From Parvibaculum sp035325945 (GTDB lineage: Bacteria; Pseudomonadota; Alphaproteobacteria; Parvibaculales; Parvibaculaceae), in contig NZ_DAOKYX010000006.1 in assembly GCF_035325945.1 (NCBI RefSeq), positions 1-64,000 on the forward strand: 64,000 nt of DNA, read 5' to 3'. This document shows positions 42,543-52,211 of this stretch, in pieces. The notes beneath the pieces were generated by a model. The model saw nothing but the letters and a program-made list of their open reading frames with translations, was not told the DNA's origin and did no database searches. Made by a program: the position numbers and the translations under genes. Positions within the stretch are counted from its first letter, which is position 1, and the number at the start of each line of letters is the position of its first letter.

Positions 42543-44612
42543 ATGAAATCGCTTTCTCTCAGACTGATCTTGATTATCGCGCTGGTGGCGACGGGCGCCG
42601 TCGCCATTTCGGCGAGCACGCTCACGCTGCTCGGCTCCGGCTATGCGCACGAACAGGCGCTGGAAGTCATGCGCACGCAGGCGCGTGAGCAGGCGGCGCG
42701 CATCTCCAATATTCTCAACGCCGACATCGCCATCGCCGAGACGATCGTCAGCGCCGCCTCGGCGGCCGCGGAATCCCGCGCCACGAGCCGGGCGGGCTTC
42801 GATGCCTTCCTGAAACAGACGCTTGCGGACCACCCCGCAATCCTCGGCACCTGGGTCGGCTTCGAGCCCAACGCCTTTGACGGGCAGGACGCCGAATTCG
42901 CCAACACGTCCGGGCACGACGCAACCGGCCGCTATATTCCCTATTTCGTGCGCGGAGCCGCAGGCGACATCTCGCTCGTCGCGCTCGCCGATTACGACAA
43001 GCCGGGCATCGGCGACTACTACCAGCTTCCCAAGGCCGCCAATCGCCCGATCGCAATCGAGCCCTATTCATATGAGGTCGATGGCGAGCAGGTGCTGATG
43101 ACCTCAATGGCCTTCCCGATCCGCGTCCACGGCCAGTTTGCGGGCGTGGGCGGCGTGGACCTCAAGCTCAGCTCCGTGCGCGAGCTCGTTGCCGACGCCA
43201 AGCCGCTCGGCACGGGCTATGTCGCGGTCGTCTCCAATGGCGGCGTCTATATCGCCAGCCGGCATGCCGACTGGATCGGTCAGAAGGCAGCGGAGAAGGG
43301 CCTCGACCAGGCGATCGTCGATGCCGCGGGTGCGGGCAAGGAGGCGCTCTTCCCGTCGCTGAAGGATTCGACCGGCACCGCCGTCGTCCGCGCCACGGCG
43401 CCGATCATGCTCAACGGCATGGCGACGCCCTGGTCGGTCGTCGTCACCGTGCCGGAGGGGACGCTTTTCGCCGCCACGAGCAAGCTCACCGTGACCGGCC
43501 TTCTCATCGGCCTGCTGACGCTCCTTGCCGCATCGGCGATCGCCTGGTTCGTCGGCAATGCGTTCGCCAAGCCCGTCCGCCGTATGACCGACGCGATGCG
43601 GCATCTCGCGGCCGGCGATCATGCGATCGAGGTTCCGGCACGCGACCGGCAGGATGAAATCGGCCAGATGGCGGCCGCCGTTCAGGTCTTCAAGGACAAT
43701 GCGGTCGAGATGGAGCGCGTCAAGCGCGAGCGCGAGGAGGACGAGCGGCGCGCCGCCGCCGAAAAGCGCCGGACGATGCAGGAACTCGCCTCCTCCTTCG
43801 AGGCAAAGGTCGGCACGCTGGTCGGCGCTCTGTCGGCGGCCGCGACCGAAATGGAAGCGACCGCGACCTCGATGGCGAGCGTCGCCGAACAGGGCAACAG
43901 CCGCGCGCTGACGGTTGCCTCGGCGGCCGAACAGACATCCGCCAATGTGCAGACGGTAGCGACCGCGACCGAGGAACTCAGCGCCTCGATCCAGGAGATC
44001 GCCAAGCAGGTCTCGGCCTCGGCGAAGATCGCCTCCAGAGCCGTCGAGGATGCGCGCCAGACGGACGGCGTCGTGCAGAATCTCGCGGGTGGCGCGCAGA
44101 AGATCGGCGAGATCATCCAGCTCATCAACGACATTGCAGGCCAGACGAACCTTCTCGCCCTCAATGCGACGATCGAGGCGGCGCGCGCGGGCGATGCCGG
44201 CAAGGGTTTTGCCGTCGTCGCCTCCGAAGTGAAATCGCTCGCCACCCAGACCGCGCGAGCGACGGACGAGATCTCCAGCCAGATCGTCCAGATCCAGGAA
44301 GCCACCCAGCAGGCCGTCGCGGCGATCAAGGAGATCGGCTCGACCATTCAGGAGATGAGCGAGATCGCCGAGACGATCGCCGCCGCGGTGGAGGAGCAGG
44401 GCGCGGCAACACTCGAAATCTCGCGCAACGTCCAGCAGGCCGCTCAGGGTACGGAGGAAGTCTCGCGCTCCATCACCGATGTGCGTCAGGCCTCGTCCGA
44501 CACGGGCGTCGCGGCGACACAGGTTCTCGAATCGGCGGGCGAGCTTGCGCGCAATTCGAGCGATCTGAGCCGGGAGGTGGAAGGCTTCCTCTCCACCGTC
44601 AAGGCAGCCTGA
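42543..44612 (+). CDS. Methyl-accepting chemotaxis protein with dCache-type sensor
   Basis: Chemoreceptor of 689 residues. Helix 1 (about 5-28), a periplasmic dCache-like double PAS sensor (about 30-310, with GTWVGFEPNAFDGQDAEF and GIGDYYQLPKAANRPIAIEPY), helix 2 (about 317-340), HAMP (AKPVRRMTDAMRHLAAGDHAIEVPA), and a methyl-accepting coiled coil with the conserved hairpin tip INDIAGQTNLLALNATIEAARAGDAGKGFAVVASEVKSLA. No C-terminal CheR/CheB pentapeptide. The ligand is unknown; dCache domains bind amino acids, carboxylates and others. No che genes are adjacent. A terminator lies downstream. Confidence 0.93.
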   Translation: MKSLSLRLILIIALVATGAVAISASTLTLLGSGYAHEQALEVMRTQAREQAARISNILNADIAIAETIVSAASAAAESRATSRAGFDAFLKQTLADHPAILGTWVGFEPNAFDGQDAEFANTSGHDATGRYIPYFVRGAAGDISLVALADYDKPGIGDYYQLPKAANRPIAIEPYSYEVDGEQVLMTSMAFPIRVHGQFAGVGGVDLKLSSVRELVADAKPLGTGYVAVVSNGGVYIASRHADWIGQKAAEKGLDQAIVDAAGAGKEALFPSLKDSTGTAVVRATAPIMLNGMATPWSVVVTVPEGTLFAATSKLTVTGLLIGLLTLLAASAIAWFVGNAFAKPVRRMTDAMRHLAAGDHAIEVPARDRQDEIGQMAAAVQVFKDNAVEMERVKREREEDERRAAAEKRRTMQELASSFEAKVGTLVGALSAAATEMEATATSMASVAEQGNSRALTVASAAEQTSANVQTVATATEELSASIQEIAKQVSASAKIASRAVEDARQTDGVVQNLAGGAQKIGEIIQLINDIAGQTNLLALNATIEAARAGDAGKGFAVVASEVKSLATQTARATDEISSQIVQIQEATQQAVAAIKEIGSTIQEMSEIAETIAAAVEEQGAATLEISRNVQQAAQGTEEVSRSITDVRQASSDTGVAATQVLESAGELARNSSDLSREVEGFLSTVKAA

Positions 44613-44635
44613 CGGAGCATCGGCCGGCGAAAGAG

Positions 44636-44667
44636 AAAGGGAAGGACCCGAAAGTCCTTCCCTTTTT
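44636..44667. terminator. Bidirectional rho-independent terminator
   Basis: AAAGGGAAGGAC pairs with GTCCTTCCCTTT around a 6-nt loop, flanked by T on the plus strand and TTTCTCTTT on the minus strand. It serves the convergent chemoreceptor (+) and gyrB (-) genes. Confidence 0.9.
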
Positions 44668-44690
44668 CATATGCGTCCGGTGACGGCGTC

Positions 44691-47129
44691 TCAGATGTCG
44701 AGATTGGCGACGTTGAGCGCGTTTTCGCGGATGAAGTCGCGGCGCGGCTCGACCACGTCTCCCATCAGTTTCACGAAGAGATCGTCGGCATCGTCGAGTT
44801 CGCGCACCCGCACCTGAAGCAGCGAGCGGGCTTCCTTGTCGAGCGTCGTTTCCCAGAGCTGCTCGGGGTTCATCTCGCCGAGACCCTTGTAGCGCTGCAT
44901 GGTTATGCCCTTCGTGCCGGCGGCGAAGACCGCGTCGAGAAGTTGCGTCGGCGAGCGGATCTCGTGAGTGTCGTCCTTGCGCCTCAGCGTGGCGGCCTTG
45001 ATATAGACCTCCTGCAGATGGGCCTTATAGGCGTCGAGACGGCGCGCATCGGAACTGTCGATCAGCGGCGGGTCGATCAGCACATCCTCGCGCACGCCGC
45101 GCACGTCGCGATGGAAGGCAAGGCCGCCATCGGACGTCACCTCGCCCGCCCAGCCGCGCTCCGTCTCGTCGGAAAGGAGATCGAGGCGGCGGGCGACATA
45201 GGCGGCGGCCTGAAGCGCCTGCTCCTTCTCGGCGAGTGCGCTGGGGTTCAGCGCGCCCGCGATCGCCGCCTGCTCGACGACGAAATGCGGATATTTGGGC
45301 GGCAGCCCCTTCAGCACCGCGCGGATGGCGCGTGCCTTCTCGACGATGTCGCGCAGATCGGAGCGCGAACGCTGCGAGCCGTCATGGAGCGTCAGCACCA
45401 TGTCCTCGAGGCCCGTCGAGACGAGATAGTCCTCCAGCGAGCGCTCGTCCTTCAGATAGGTTTCGGAGGAGCCGCGGCGCACCTTGTAGAGCGGCGGCTG
45501 CGCGATATAGAGATGGCCGCGCTCGATGACCTCCGGCATCTGACGATAGAAGAAGGTCAGCAGCAGGGTGCGGATATGGGCGCCGTCCACGTCGGCGTCG
45601 GTCATGATGATGATCTTGTGGTAGCGCAGCTTCTCGATATTGAAATCGTCGCGGCCTATGCCTGTTCCGAGCGCGGTGATAAGCGTGCCGATCTCGTTCG
45701 AGGACAGCATCTTGTCGAAGCGCGCGCGCTCGACATTGAGGATCTTGCCACGCAGCGGGAGCACGGCCTGATTGGCGCGGTCGCGCGCCTGCTTGGCCGA
45801 GCCGCCGGCCGAATCGCCCTCGACGATGAAGAGTTCGGATTTTGCCGGATCGCGTTCCTGACAGTCGGCGAGCTTGCCCGGAAGGCTCGAGACATCGAGC
45901 GCGCCCTTGCGGCGCGTCAGCTCGCGCGCCTTGCGCGCCGCCTCGCGGGCGGCCGCCGCCTCGACGACCTTGCCGACGAGGGTCTTCGCGTCGGCGGGGT
46001 GCTCCTCGAACCATGAGGACAGCGCCTCGTTGACGAGGCTTTCAACCACGGGACGCACTTCCGACGAGACGAGCTTGTCCTTGGTCTGAGAAGAGAATTT
46101 CGGATCGGGCACCTTCACCGAAAGCACGCAGGTGAGCCCCTCACGCGCATCGTCGCCCGTCAGCGACACCTTCTCGCGCTTCGCGATACCGCTTTCATTC
46201 GCGTAATTGTTGATGACGCGCGTGAGCGCGGCACGGAAGCCCGCGAGATGCGTGCCGCCATCGCGCTGGGGAATGTTGTTGGTGAAGCACAGCATGTTCT
46301 CGTGGTAGCCGTCGTTCCACCACATCGCCGCTTCGACGCTGATCCCGTCGCGCTCCGCCTTGACATAGATCGGCTTCGAGATGAGCGGCGTCTTGATGCG
46401 ATCGAGGAAACGGACGAATTCGGACAGGCCGCCCTCATACATCAGATGCAGCGTCTTCGGCTCCACGCCGCGATGATCGGAGAGCGTGATCCTGATGCCG
46501 GAATTGAGGAAGGCAAGCTCGCGCAGGCGATGTTCGAGCGTGCCGAAATCGAATTCGAGCTTCGAGAAGGTCTGCGCCGAGGGATGGAAAGTGATCTCGG
46601 TGCCGGTGCGCGGTTCGCCATCCTCCTTCAGCGGCGCATCGCCGACGATGGCGAGCGGCCCCTTGGGCACACCGTTCTCGAAGCGCATCCGGTGCTCCTT
46701 GCCGTGCCGCCAGATGCGAAGCTCCAGCCAGTCGGAAAGCGCGTTCACGACCGAAACGCCGACGCCATGCAGACCGCCCGAAACCTTGTAGGAATTCTGG
46801 TCGAACTTACCGCCCGCATGGAGCTGGGTCATGATGACCTCGGCGGCGGAAACGCCTTCGCTCTTGTGGATCGCCACCGGAATGCCGCGACCATTGTCGG
46901 CGATGGTGACGGAGCCATCGGCGTTGAGGCGCACGGAGACGGTATCGCAATAGCCCGCGAGCGCTTCGTCGATCGAATTGTCGACGACCTCATAGACCAT
47001 GTGATGAAGGCCGGAGCCGTCATCCGTGTCGCCGATATACATGCCGGGGCGCTTTCGCACCGCGTCGAGGCCCTTCAGGACCTTGATCGCATCGGCGCCG
47101 TATTCTTCCGGGCTGTTATTGGCGGACAT
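44691..47129 (-). CDS. gyrB: DNA gyrase subunit B
   Basis: ATPase subunit of the type IIA topoisomerase that introduces negative supercoils. 812 residues: GHKL ATPase (KVLKGLDAVRKRPGMYIGD, YEVVDNSIDEA, GRGIPVA), transducer, TOPRIM (LFIVEGDSAGGSAKQARDR and the DxDxD motif IIMTDADVDGAHIRTL) and a C-terminal RYKGLGEMNPEQLWETT motif. The ATG at 47129 has CAGGAG upstream; a GTG two codons earlier is possible. It lies 32 bp after recF, in the order dnaA-dnaN-recF-gyrB on the minus strand. Confidence 0.97.
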   Translation of the reverse strand: MSANNSPEEYGADAIKVLKGLDAVRKRPGMYIGDTDDGSGLHHMVYEVVDNSIDEALAGYCDTVSVRLNADGSVTIADNGRGIPVAIHKSEGVSAAEVIMTQLHAGGKFDQNSYKVSGGLHGVGVSVVNALSDWLELRIWRHGKEHRMRFENGVPKGPLAIVGDAPLKEDGEPRTGTEITFHPSAQTFSKLEFDFGTLEHRLRELAFLNSGIRITLSDHRGVEPKTLHLMYEGGLSEFVRFLDRIKTPLISKPIYVKAERDGISVEAAMWWNDGYHENMLCFTNNIPQRDGGTHLAGFRAALTRVINNYANESGIAKREKVSLTGDDAREGLTCVLSVKVPDPKFSSQTKDKLVSSEVRPVVESLVNEALSSWFEEHPADAKTLVGKVVEAAAAREAARKARELTRRKGALDVSSLPGKLADCQERDPAKSELFIVEGDSAGGSAKQARDRANQAVLPLRGKILNVERARFDKMLSSNEIGTLITALGTGIGRDDFNIEKLRYHKIIIMTDADVDGAHIRTLLLTFFYRQMPEVIERGHLYIAQPPLYKVRRGSSETYLKDERSLEDYLVSTGLEDMVLTLHDGSQRSRSDLRDIVEKARAIRAVLKGLPPKYPHFVVEQAAIAGALNPSALAEKEQALQAAAYVARRLDLLSDETERGWAGEVTSDGGLAFHRDVRGVREDVLIDPPLIDSSDARRLDAYKAHLQEVYIKAATLRRKDDTHEIRSPTQLLDAVFAAGTKGITMQRYKGLGEMNPEQLWETTLDKEARSLLQVRVRELDDADDLFVKLMGDVVEPRRDFIRENALNVANLDI

Positions 47130-47161
47130 GAGCACTCCTGACGATCTTGAAGCAGATCATT

Positions 47162-48358
47162 TCAATTCAGAATTCCGATGATGCCGCGCCTCACCTCGAG
47201 CGACTGCGCGCTCGAGCCGAGGCTGGCGAAGAGCAACGGGTCCGTACCCGTCATGAAGGCCTGAAGACCAAGGCCCACGATCTCCTCGAAAAGGGCGCGG
47301 CGGCGCTCCTCATCGAGATGGGCCGCGATCTCGTCGAGCAGCAGAAGCGGCGCGAGCCCGCGGGCGGCAAGGAGCCGCGCATTGGCGAGCACGATGCCGA
47401 TCAGCAGGGCCTTCTGCTCGCCCGTCGAGCAAAGCCGCGCCTCGCGGTCCTTCGCCTGATAGCGCACCAGAAGGTCCGAGCGGTGCGGGCCCTCGAGCGT
47501 GCGGCCGGCGGCGGCATCACGCGCGCGCGAGGCGGCGAGATGGCGGGCGAACTCGTCCTCGACATCAACGGCGGGCCGTTCGGCCAGCGCCGCTTCGAGC
47601 ATGCCTTCGAGCGCGAGGGCGGCGCGGGGGAAGTGAACCTCGTTCGCCGCCTCGATCGCGCCCCTGAGGCGCGCTAGCGTATCGAGCCGCGCGGCGGCGA
47701 CCGCCACGCCATGCTCGGCCATCTGGCCTTCGAGCGCGCCGAGCCAGACATCGTCGCGCGCCTCGTCGGCAAGAAGCCGGTTGCGCTCGCGCAGCGACCG
47801 TTCATAGGCGTTGACGCGCGTGCCATGGGCGGGATCGAAGCCCATGACGAGGCGGTCGAGGAACTGCCGCCGGTCGGATGCCCCTTCGAGGAAGAGGCGG
47901 TCCATTGCGGGCGTCAGCCAGACGACGCGCACATGGCGGGCAAGCGCGCCCGCCCCCGCCGCTGGCGCGCCGTCGATGCGCACGGTCCGGGACCTCGCCA
48001 CCTCACTTCCCGGTTCGATGCCGGTGCCGATGCGGACGGGGCCCTCCTGCGTCTCCACGGTCGCGGCGACGGCCCAGCCGCCCGCGCCGCCCTGGCGCGC
48101 GATCTCGGCATAGGACGCGCCGCGAAGGCCGCGGCCCGGCGAAAGAAGCGAGATCGCCTCCAGAAGATTGGTCTTGCCCGCGCCGTTCTCGCCGGTCAGC
48201 ACCACGGGCCGGCCATCGAGCGCAATCTCGGCGCGGACATAGGAGCGGAAGTCGGTGACGACGAGCCGGCTCAGGCGTGAGGCGGCGGCCGCTCCAAAAG
48301 ACTCCGGAGCGCCGGTGTCGCCACTGATCGCGAAGTGCTCACCCGTTCGGGCCAACAA
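47162..48358 (-). CDS. recF: DNA replication/repair protein RecF
   Basis: ABC-type ATPase that loads RecA at gapped DNA with RecO and RecR. 398 residues with Walker A GENGAGKTNLLEAI, the TDFRSY start motif, signature region STGEQKALLIGIVLANARL and Walker B LLLLDEIAAHLD. Start is a TTG at 48358 preceded by AGGACGG; an N-terminal extension of about 28 residues before the TDFRSY motif is longer than usual, so a later GTG could be the true start. Downstream of dnaN by about 90 bp. Confidence 0.93.
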   Translation of the reverse strand: MLARTGEHFAISGDTGAPESFGAAAASRLSRLVVTDFRSYVRAEIALDGRPVVLTGENGAGKTNLLEAISLLSPGRGLRGASYAEIARQGGAGGWAVAATVETQEGPVRIGTGIEPGSEVARSRTVRIDGAPAAGAGALARHVRVVWLTPAMDRLFLEGASDRRQFLDRLVMGFDPAHGTRVNAYERSLRERNRLLADEARDDVWLGALEGQMAEHGVAVAAARLDTLARLRGAIEAANEVHFPRAALALEGMLEAALAERPAVDVEDEFARHLAASRARDAAAGRTLEGPHRSDLLVRYQAKDREARLCSTGEQKALLIGIVLANARLLAARGLAPLLLLDEIAAHLDEERRRALFEEIVGLGLQAFMTGTDPLLFASLGSSAQSLEVRRGIIGILN

Positions 48359-48451
48359 GATCCGTCCTACTCAAAGCATCTGGTTCACGCGCGATCCTCC
48401 GGCAGGCCGCCATGCCCGAAGGCACGAGCGAAAGCAGGCCGCGGCCACGCC

Positions 48452-49570
48452 CTAGACGCGCATCGGCATCAGCACATAAATCGCCTTGTCGTCGTCGCTG
48501 TCGCGCACGAGCGTCGGCGAACCTGAATCCGCAAGCGCAAAAGTCGCCTCAGCGCCGTCGAGCTGCCCGGTGATGTCGAGCAGGTAACGCGCGTTGAAGC
48601 CGATTTCGAGCGGCGCGCTCGAATAGGAAACCGAAAGCTCCTCGGTGGCGCTGCCGGAATCCGGATTGGTGACCGAAAGGGTCAGGCGGCCATCGTCGAG
48701 ATTGAGCTTCACGGCGCGGGACTTCTCGGTCGAGATGGTCGAAACGCGGTCCACCGCTTCCGCGAAGCGCTTGCCGTCCACCTGCAGGACCTTGTCATTA
48801 TCGGCCGGGATGACGCGTCCGTAATCCGGGAACGTGCCGTCGATGAGCTTGGAGGTCAGAACGACGCCGGCGAACTCGAAGCGGATCTTCGTTTCCGAAA
48901 CGCCGACCGAGATCGCGCCCGCATGGCCTTCGAGAAGCTTCTGAAGCTCGAGCACGGTCTTGCGCGGCACGATGACGCCCGGCATGCCGGAGGCGCCTTC
49001 GGGCAGGTCGTGATCGACCTGCGCGAGCCGGTGCCCATCAGTCGCCACAGCGCGCAGGGCCCGCGTCTTGCCGCTCTCGACGGCATGGAGATAGATGCCG
49101 TTCAGATAGTAGCGCGTCTCCTCGGTCGAGATCGCGAAGCGCGTCTTGTCGATCAGCCGGCGCATCGCCTCGGCGGGCACCTCGAAGCGGTGCGGGAGCT
49201 GCCCGGCCGCCATGGCGGGGAAATCCTCCTGCGGCAGCGCCTGGAGCGCGAAGCGCGAGCGGCCCGCCGTGAGCTGGAGGCGGCCTTCATCGGCGCCTGT
49301 CGAAAGCTCGACCTGGGCGCCGTCCGGCAGCTTGCGCACGATGTCGTAAAGCGTGTGCGCGGGCGCGGTCGTGCCGCCCTTCTGCGCCACATCGGCGTCG
49401 ATCGCTTCCACCACCTCGATATCGAGATCGGTCGCCGTCAGGCTCAACTGCCCATTATCCGCCCTGATGAGCACATTGGAGAGAATGGGAATGGTGTTGC
49501 GCCGCTCGACGACGGATTGCACATGGTTGAGAGACTTGAGAAGTGCGCCGCGTTCGATCGTGATCTTCAT
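48452..49570 (-). CDS. dnaN: DNA polymerase III beta sliding clamp
   Basis: Ring-shaped processivity clamp. The start at 49570 gives 372 residues, the family length, beginning MKITIERGALLKSLNHVQSVVERRNTIPILSNVL. Three clamp domains are recognisable; the C-terminal residues end in the conserved YVLMPMRV. A reading frame extends far upstream but without coding character. Second gene of dnaA-dnaN-recF-gyrB. Confidence 0.97.
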   Translation of the reverse strand: MKITIERGALLKSLNHVQSVVERRNTIPILSNVLIRADNGQLSLTATDLDIEVVEAIDADVAQKGGTTAPAHTLYDIVRKLPDGAQVELSTGADEGRLQLTAGRSRFALQALPQEDFPAMAAGQLPHRFEVPAEAMRRLIDKTRFAISTEETRYYLNGIYLHAVESGKTRALRAVATDGHRLAQVDHDLPEGASGMPGVIVPRKTVLELQKLLEGHAGAISVGVSETKIRFEFAGVVLTSKLIDGTFPDYGRVIPADNDKVLQVDGKRFAEAVDRVSTISTEKSRAVKLNLDDGRLTLSVTNPDSGSATEELSVSYSSAPLEIGFNARYLLDITGQLDGAEATFALADSGSPTLVRDSDDDKAIYVLMPMRV

Positions 49571-49943
49571 GGTCTCTCTTCGGTCCCCCGTTTGGGCGCA
49601 CGGCCCCAGCCTATGGACGCTTTCAGCACCAGCTTTCCGCCGGATCCGATCCGCATTTCGAATGCTGCCGGGAAGGCTCCGCGCCAGACGCCGAGAAGTG
49701 GCGGGCGCGTCCGGTCCCCGGGGAGCACACGGAACCAGGAAGTCGGAAGACGGTCCTGCAGGCCCCTTTGCGGGGTCCATCCGGGCGCGCCCCGGCAGAT
49801 GCCGGAAATCCGCAGAAAATGTTCGGTGAAAGTATAGCAGAACCGGCGCGCGATGCACGTTTTTCGGCGCTTCGGACATGCTTCGAGGCGGACTGTAAGC
49901 CCCTGAATCAGCAAGTATATTTCACAGGCTTCAGGGGCCCGGC
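49571..49943. other. dnaA-dnaN spacer
   Basis: 373 bp without a gene, holding the promoter and leader of dnaN (AAGAGAGACC ribosome site). I see no TTATCCACA-type DnaA box. Just beyond the dnaA stop is a perfect 9-bp inverted repeat, GCCCCTGAA (49899-49907) with TTCAGGGGC (49930-49938), 22-nt loop, which may be the dnaA transcript 3' hairpin. Confidence 0.6.
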
Positions 49944-51590
49944 TCAGCTCGAGCCGCCGCCGCCCTCCAGCATCCGGCGCAGCAGGTCGACATCCTCGTC
50001 CATGCCCGAATCAGCGGCCCGCAATTCGTCGATCTTGCGGACGGCATGGATGACCGTCGTGTGGTCGCGGCCGCCGAATTTGCGGCCGATCTCCGGCAGC
50101 GAGCGCGTGGTGAGCTGCTTGGAGAGATACATCGCCACCTGGCGGGGGCGCGCGACGGCGCGGGCCCGGCGTGCCGAGAGCATGTCGGCGAGGCGGACGT
50201 TGTAATATTCCGCCACGCGGCGCTGGATTTCCTCGATGGTGACGCGGCGGTCGTTGCAGCGCAGAAGGTCGCGCAACACATCCTGCGCCATTTCGAGCGT
50301 GATCGGGCGGCCGACGAGCGAGGCATAGGCGACCACGCGCTTCAGCGCCCCCTCCAGCTCGCGCACGTTGGACACGATGCGGTGAGCGAGGAATTCGAGC
50401 ACTCCCGGCGGGATCGTCACCATGGGGCCGGCGCGGCTCGCCATCTCCTCCGCCTTGGCCTGAAGAATGCCGAGGCGAAGCTCGTAATCGGTCGGGTGAA
50501 TGTCGGCCGCGAGCCCCCAGCCGAGGCGCGAGCGGATGCGCTCCTCGATGCCTTCGAGATCGGAGGGCGAGCGGTCGGCGGAGATGATGACCTGCCGGTT
50601 GTGGTCGATCAGCGCATTGAAGGTGTGGAAGAACTCCTCCTGCGTCGAATCCTTGCCGGAGATGAACTGCACGTCGTCGATCATCAGCACGTCGACCGTG
50701 CGGAACTGCTGCTTGAAGGCCATGGTGTCCTTGAAGCGCAGCGCACGCACGAACTGGTACATGAACTTTTCCGCCGACAGGTAGAGCACCTTGCGCTCCG
50801 GCTGGCGGCGGCGGATTTCCCAAGCGATGGCATGCATGAGGTGCGTCTTGCCGAGGCCGACGCCGCCATAGAGGAAAAGCGGATTGAAGGTGACGTCGGT
50901 CGCCTCGGCGACGCGGCGCGCGGCCGCATGGGCAAGCTCGTTCGACTTGCCGACGACGAAGGCATCGAAGGTGAAACGCGGATCGAGCGGCGCGCCGACG
51001 CCGGCATCCTCGAAGCCGGGGGGCACGGGCGCGGCGGAAGGAGCCACCTGGAGTGCGGGCGCGGACTGCATCCTCACCGGCGCGGGCGACGCCGCGGGCT
51101 TCGCTTCGCGCTCGCGCGCCGCGACGGGCACGCTCCTCGGCGCGGCCGGAGCCTCGCCGGCGGCCATATTGGCCGGACGGGTCCGCACCAGCACGTCGAT
51201 GCGCGTGAAGGCGGGATTCTCCTCGCTCCAGAGCGTCGAGAGGCGCTCCTCATAGTGCGAAAGCAGCCAGTTGCGGATGAAGCGCGTCGGCACGCCCAGC
51301 ATGATGCGGTTGCCTTCGACGCCGATCAGTTCGATCTGCCTGAACCAGCTATTGAAGGTCGCCTCGCCCAGCTCGGCATGAAGACGCGCGCGCACGCGCC
51401 GCCACTGATCATTGAGCCCAGCTTCCGACACCACTCCAATTCCCGATTCAGATTCCGAAAAACTCTCTGGCGATGATGTATCGCCGATGCCCAAAGACGC
51501 TCCCTCCGGAAGCCCGGACGGACCAGCCAGCCCGTCGTCCGCCGATCTGAACGCAGATTTTGCCGTGGAAACCTGCTTGTTCTCGTTCAC
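49944..51590 (-). CDS. dnaA: Chromosomal replication initiator protein DnaA
   Basis: Origin-binding AAA+ initiator, 548 residues. Domain I starts only at about residue 60 (DQWRRVRARLHAELGEATFNSWF), domain II is a 65-residue Ala/Pro linker (about 140-205), domain III has Walker A GGVGLGKT (242-249), Walker B VLMIDD (301-306) and sensor region, and domain IV carries the signature GRDHTTVIHAVRKI. The start is a GTG at 51590 with GGTAGAGGTC before it; an internal GTG near residue 53 would remove most of the unusual N-terminal extension. It is on the minus strand with dnaN, recF and gyrB downstream. Confidence 0.95.
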   Translation of the reverse strand: MNENKQVSTAKSAFRSADDGLAGPSGLPEGASLGIGDTSSPESFSESESGIGVVSEAGLNDQWRRVRARLHAELGEATFNSWFRQIELIGVEGNRIMLGVPTRFIRNWLLSHYEERLSTLWSEENPAFTRIDVLVRTRPANMAAGEAPAAPRSVPVAAREREAKPAASPAPVRMQSAPALQVAPSAAPVPPGFEDAGVGAPLDPRFTFDAFVVGKSNELAHAAARRVAEATDVTFNPLFLYGGVGLGKTHLMHAIAWEIRRRQPERKVLYLSAEKFMYQFVRALRFKDTMAFKQQFRTVDVLMIDDVQFISGKDSTQEEFFHTFNALIDHNRQVIISADRSPSDLEGIEERIRSRLGWGLAADIHPTDYELRLGILQAKAEEMASRAGPMVTIPPGVLEFLAHRIVSNVRELEGALKRVVAYASLVGRPITLEMAQDVLRDLLRCNDRRVTIEEIQRRVAEYYNVRLADMLSARRARAVARPRQVAMYLSKQLTTRSLPEIGRKFGGRDHTTVIHAVRKIDELRAADSGMDEDVDLLRRMLEGGGGSS

Positions 51591-51642
51591 GACCTCTACC
51601 CCTCATTCTCACTCCGGCCCCGCACATCGCCGGAATTTGAAA

Positions 51643-51660
51643 CCGGATTCCCCAATCCGG
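51643..51660 (-). terminator. Weak terminator hairpin between rhodanese and dnaA
   Basis: CCGGATT pairs with AATCCGG around CCCC; on the minus strand it is followed by TTTCAAATT. It separates the rhodanese gene from dnaA. Confidence 0.45.
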
Positions 51661-51719
51661 CCGTCCGTATCTTCCAATCTCCTCCGGCCCATCCCAGGGC
51701 CGGCACACTCCCTCCCGGT

Positions 51720-52196
51720 CTAACTCTGCACCCAGGGCAGCCCGCCCGCCTTCCAGCCGGTGCGCCGCCCCCTGTGGCGCGTCTCGTCCAGATCGCCCTC
51801 GAAACCACCGACGACGTTGTAACAGGCGCCGAAGCCCGCCTGCGTCAGCGCGACGGCCGCCGCCTTGCTGCGCGCGCCCGAGCGGCACAGAAAGAGCACC
51901 GGCGCGGATTTACGCCCCTCGCCCAGCGCGCCTGCAACATCGGCCACGAAGGAAGGGTTCAGCGACATGGCCGGAAAAACCTGCCATTCGGAAAGAAGCG
52001 GCTCCTTGCCGATCGAGCCGAGATCGGGAACGCCGACGAAGGACCACTCCGCGCGCGTGCGCACATCGACGAGAACCGCGTCAGGATTGCCGGAGAGCAC
52101 GCGCCAGGCCTCATCGACGGAAACGTCGCCAGCGTAGTCCGCCGGCTTCTGGCCGAGGATCTGCGGTGTCGCGTTTTCGTTCGTCTTGCCCGGCAT
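51720..52196 (-). CDS. Rhodanese-like domain protein
   Basis: Single-domain sulfurtransferase-like protein of 158 residues. The core has VLVDVRTRAEWSFVGVPDLG and the active loop CRSGARS with C104; the six-residue loop beginning CRSG is typical of sulfur-carrying rhodaneses. A tail of about 20 residues (GRRTGWKAGGLPW) resembles the conserved C-terminus of a broadly distributed alphaproteobacterial group. The ATG at 52196 has GGGAGAG upstream. It lies just upstream of dnaA on the same strand. Confidence 0.9.
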   Translation of the reverse strand: MPGKTNENATPQILGQKPADYAGDVSVDEAWRVLSGNPDAVLVDVRTRAEWSFVGVPDLGSIGKEPLLSEWQVFPAMSLNPSFVADVAGALGEGRKSAPVLFLCRSGARSKAAAVALTQAGFGACYNVVGGFEGDLDETRHRGRRTGWKAGGLPWVQS

Positions 52197-52211
52197 CGGC
52201 GGCTCTCCCAA

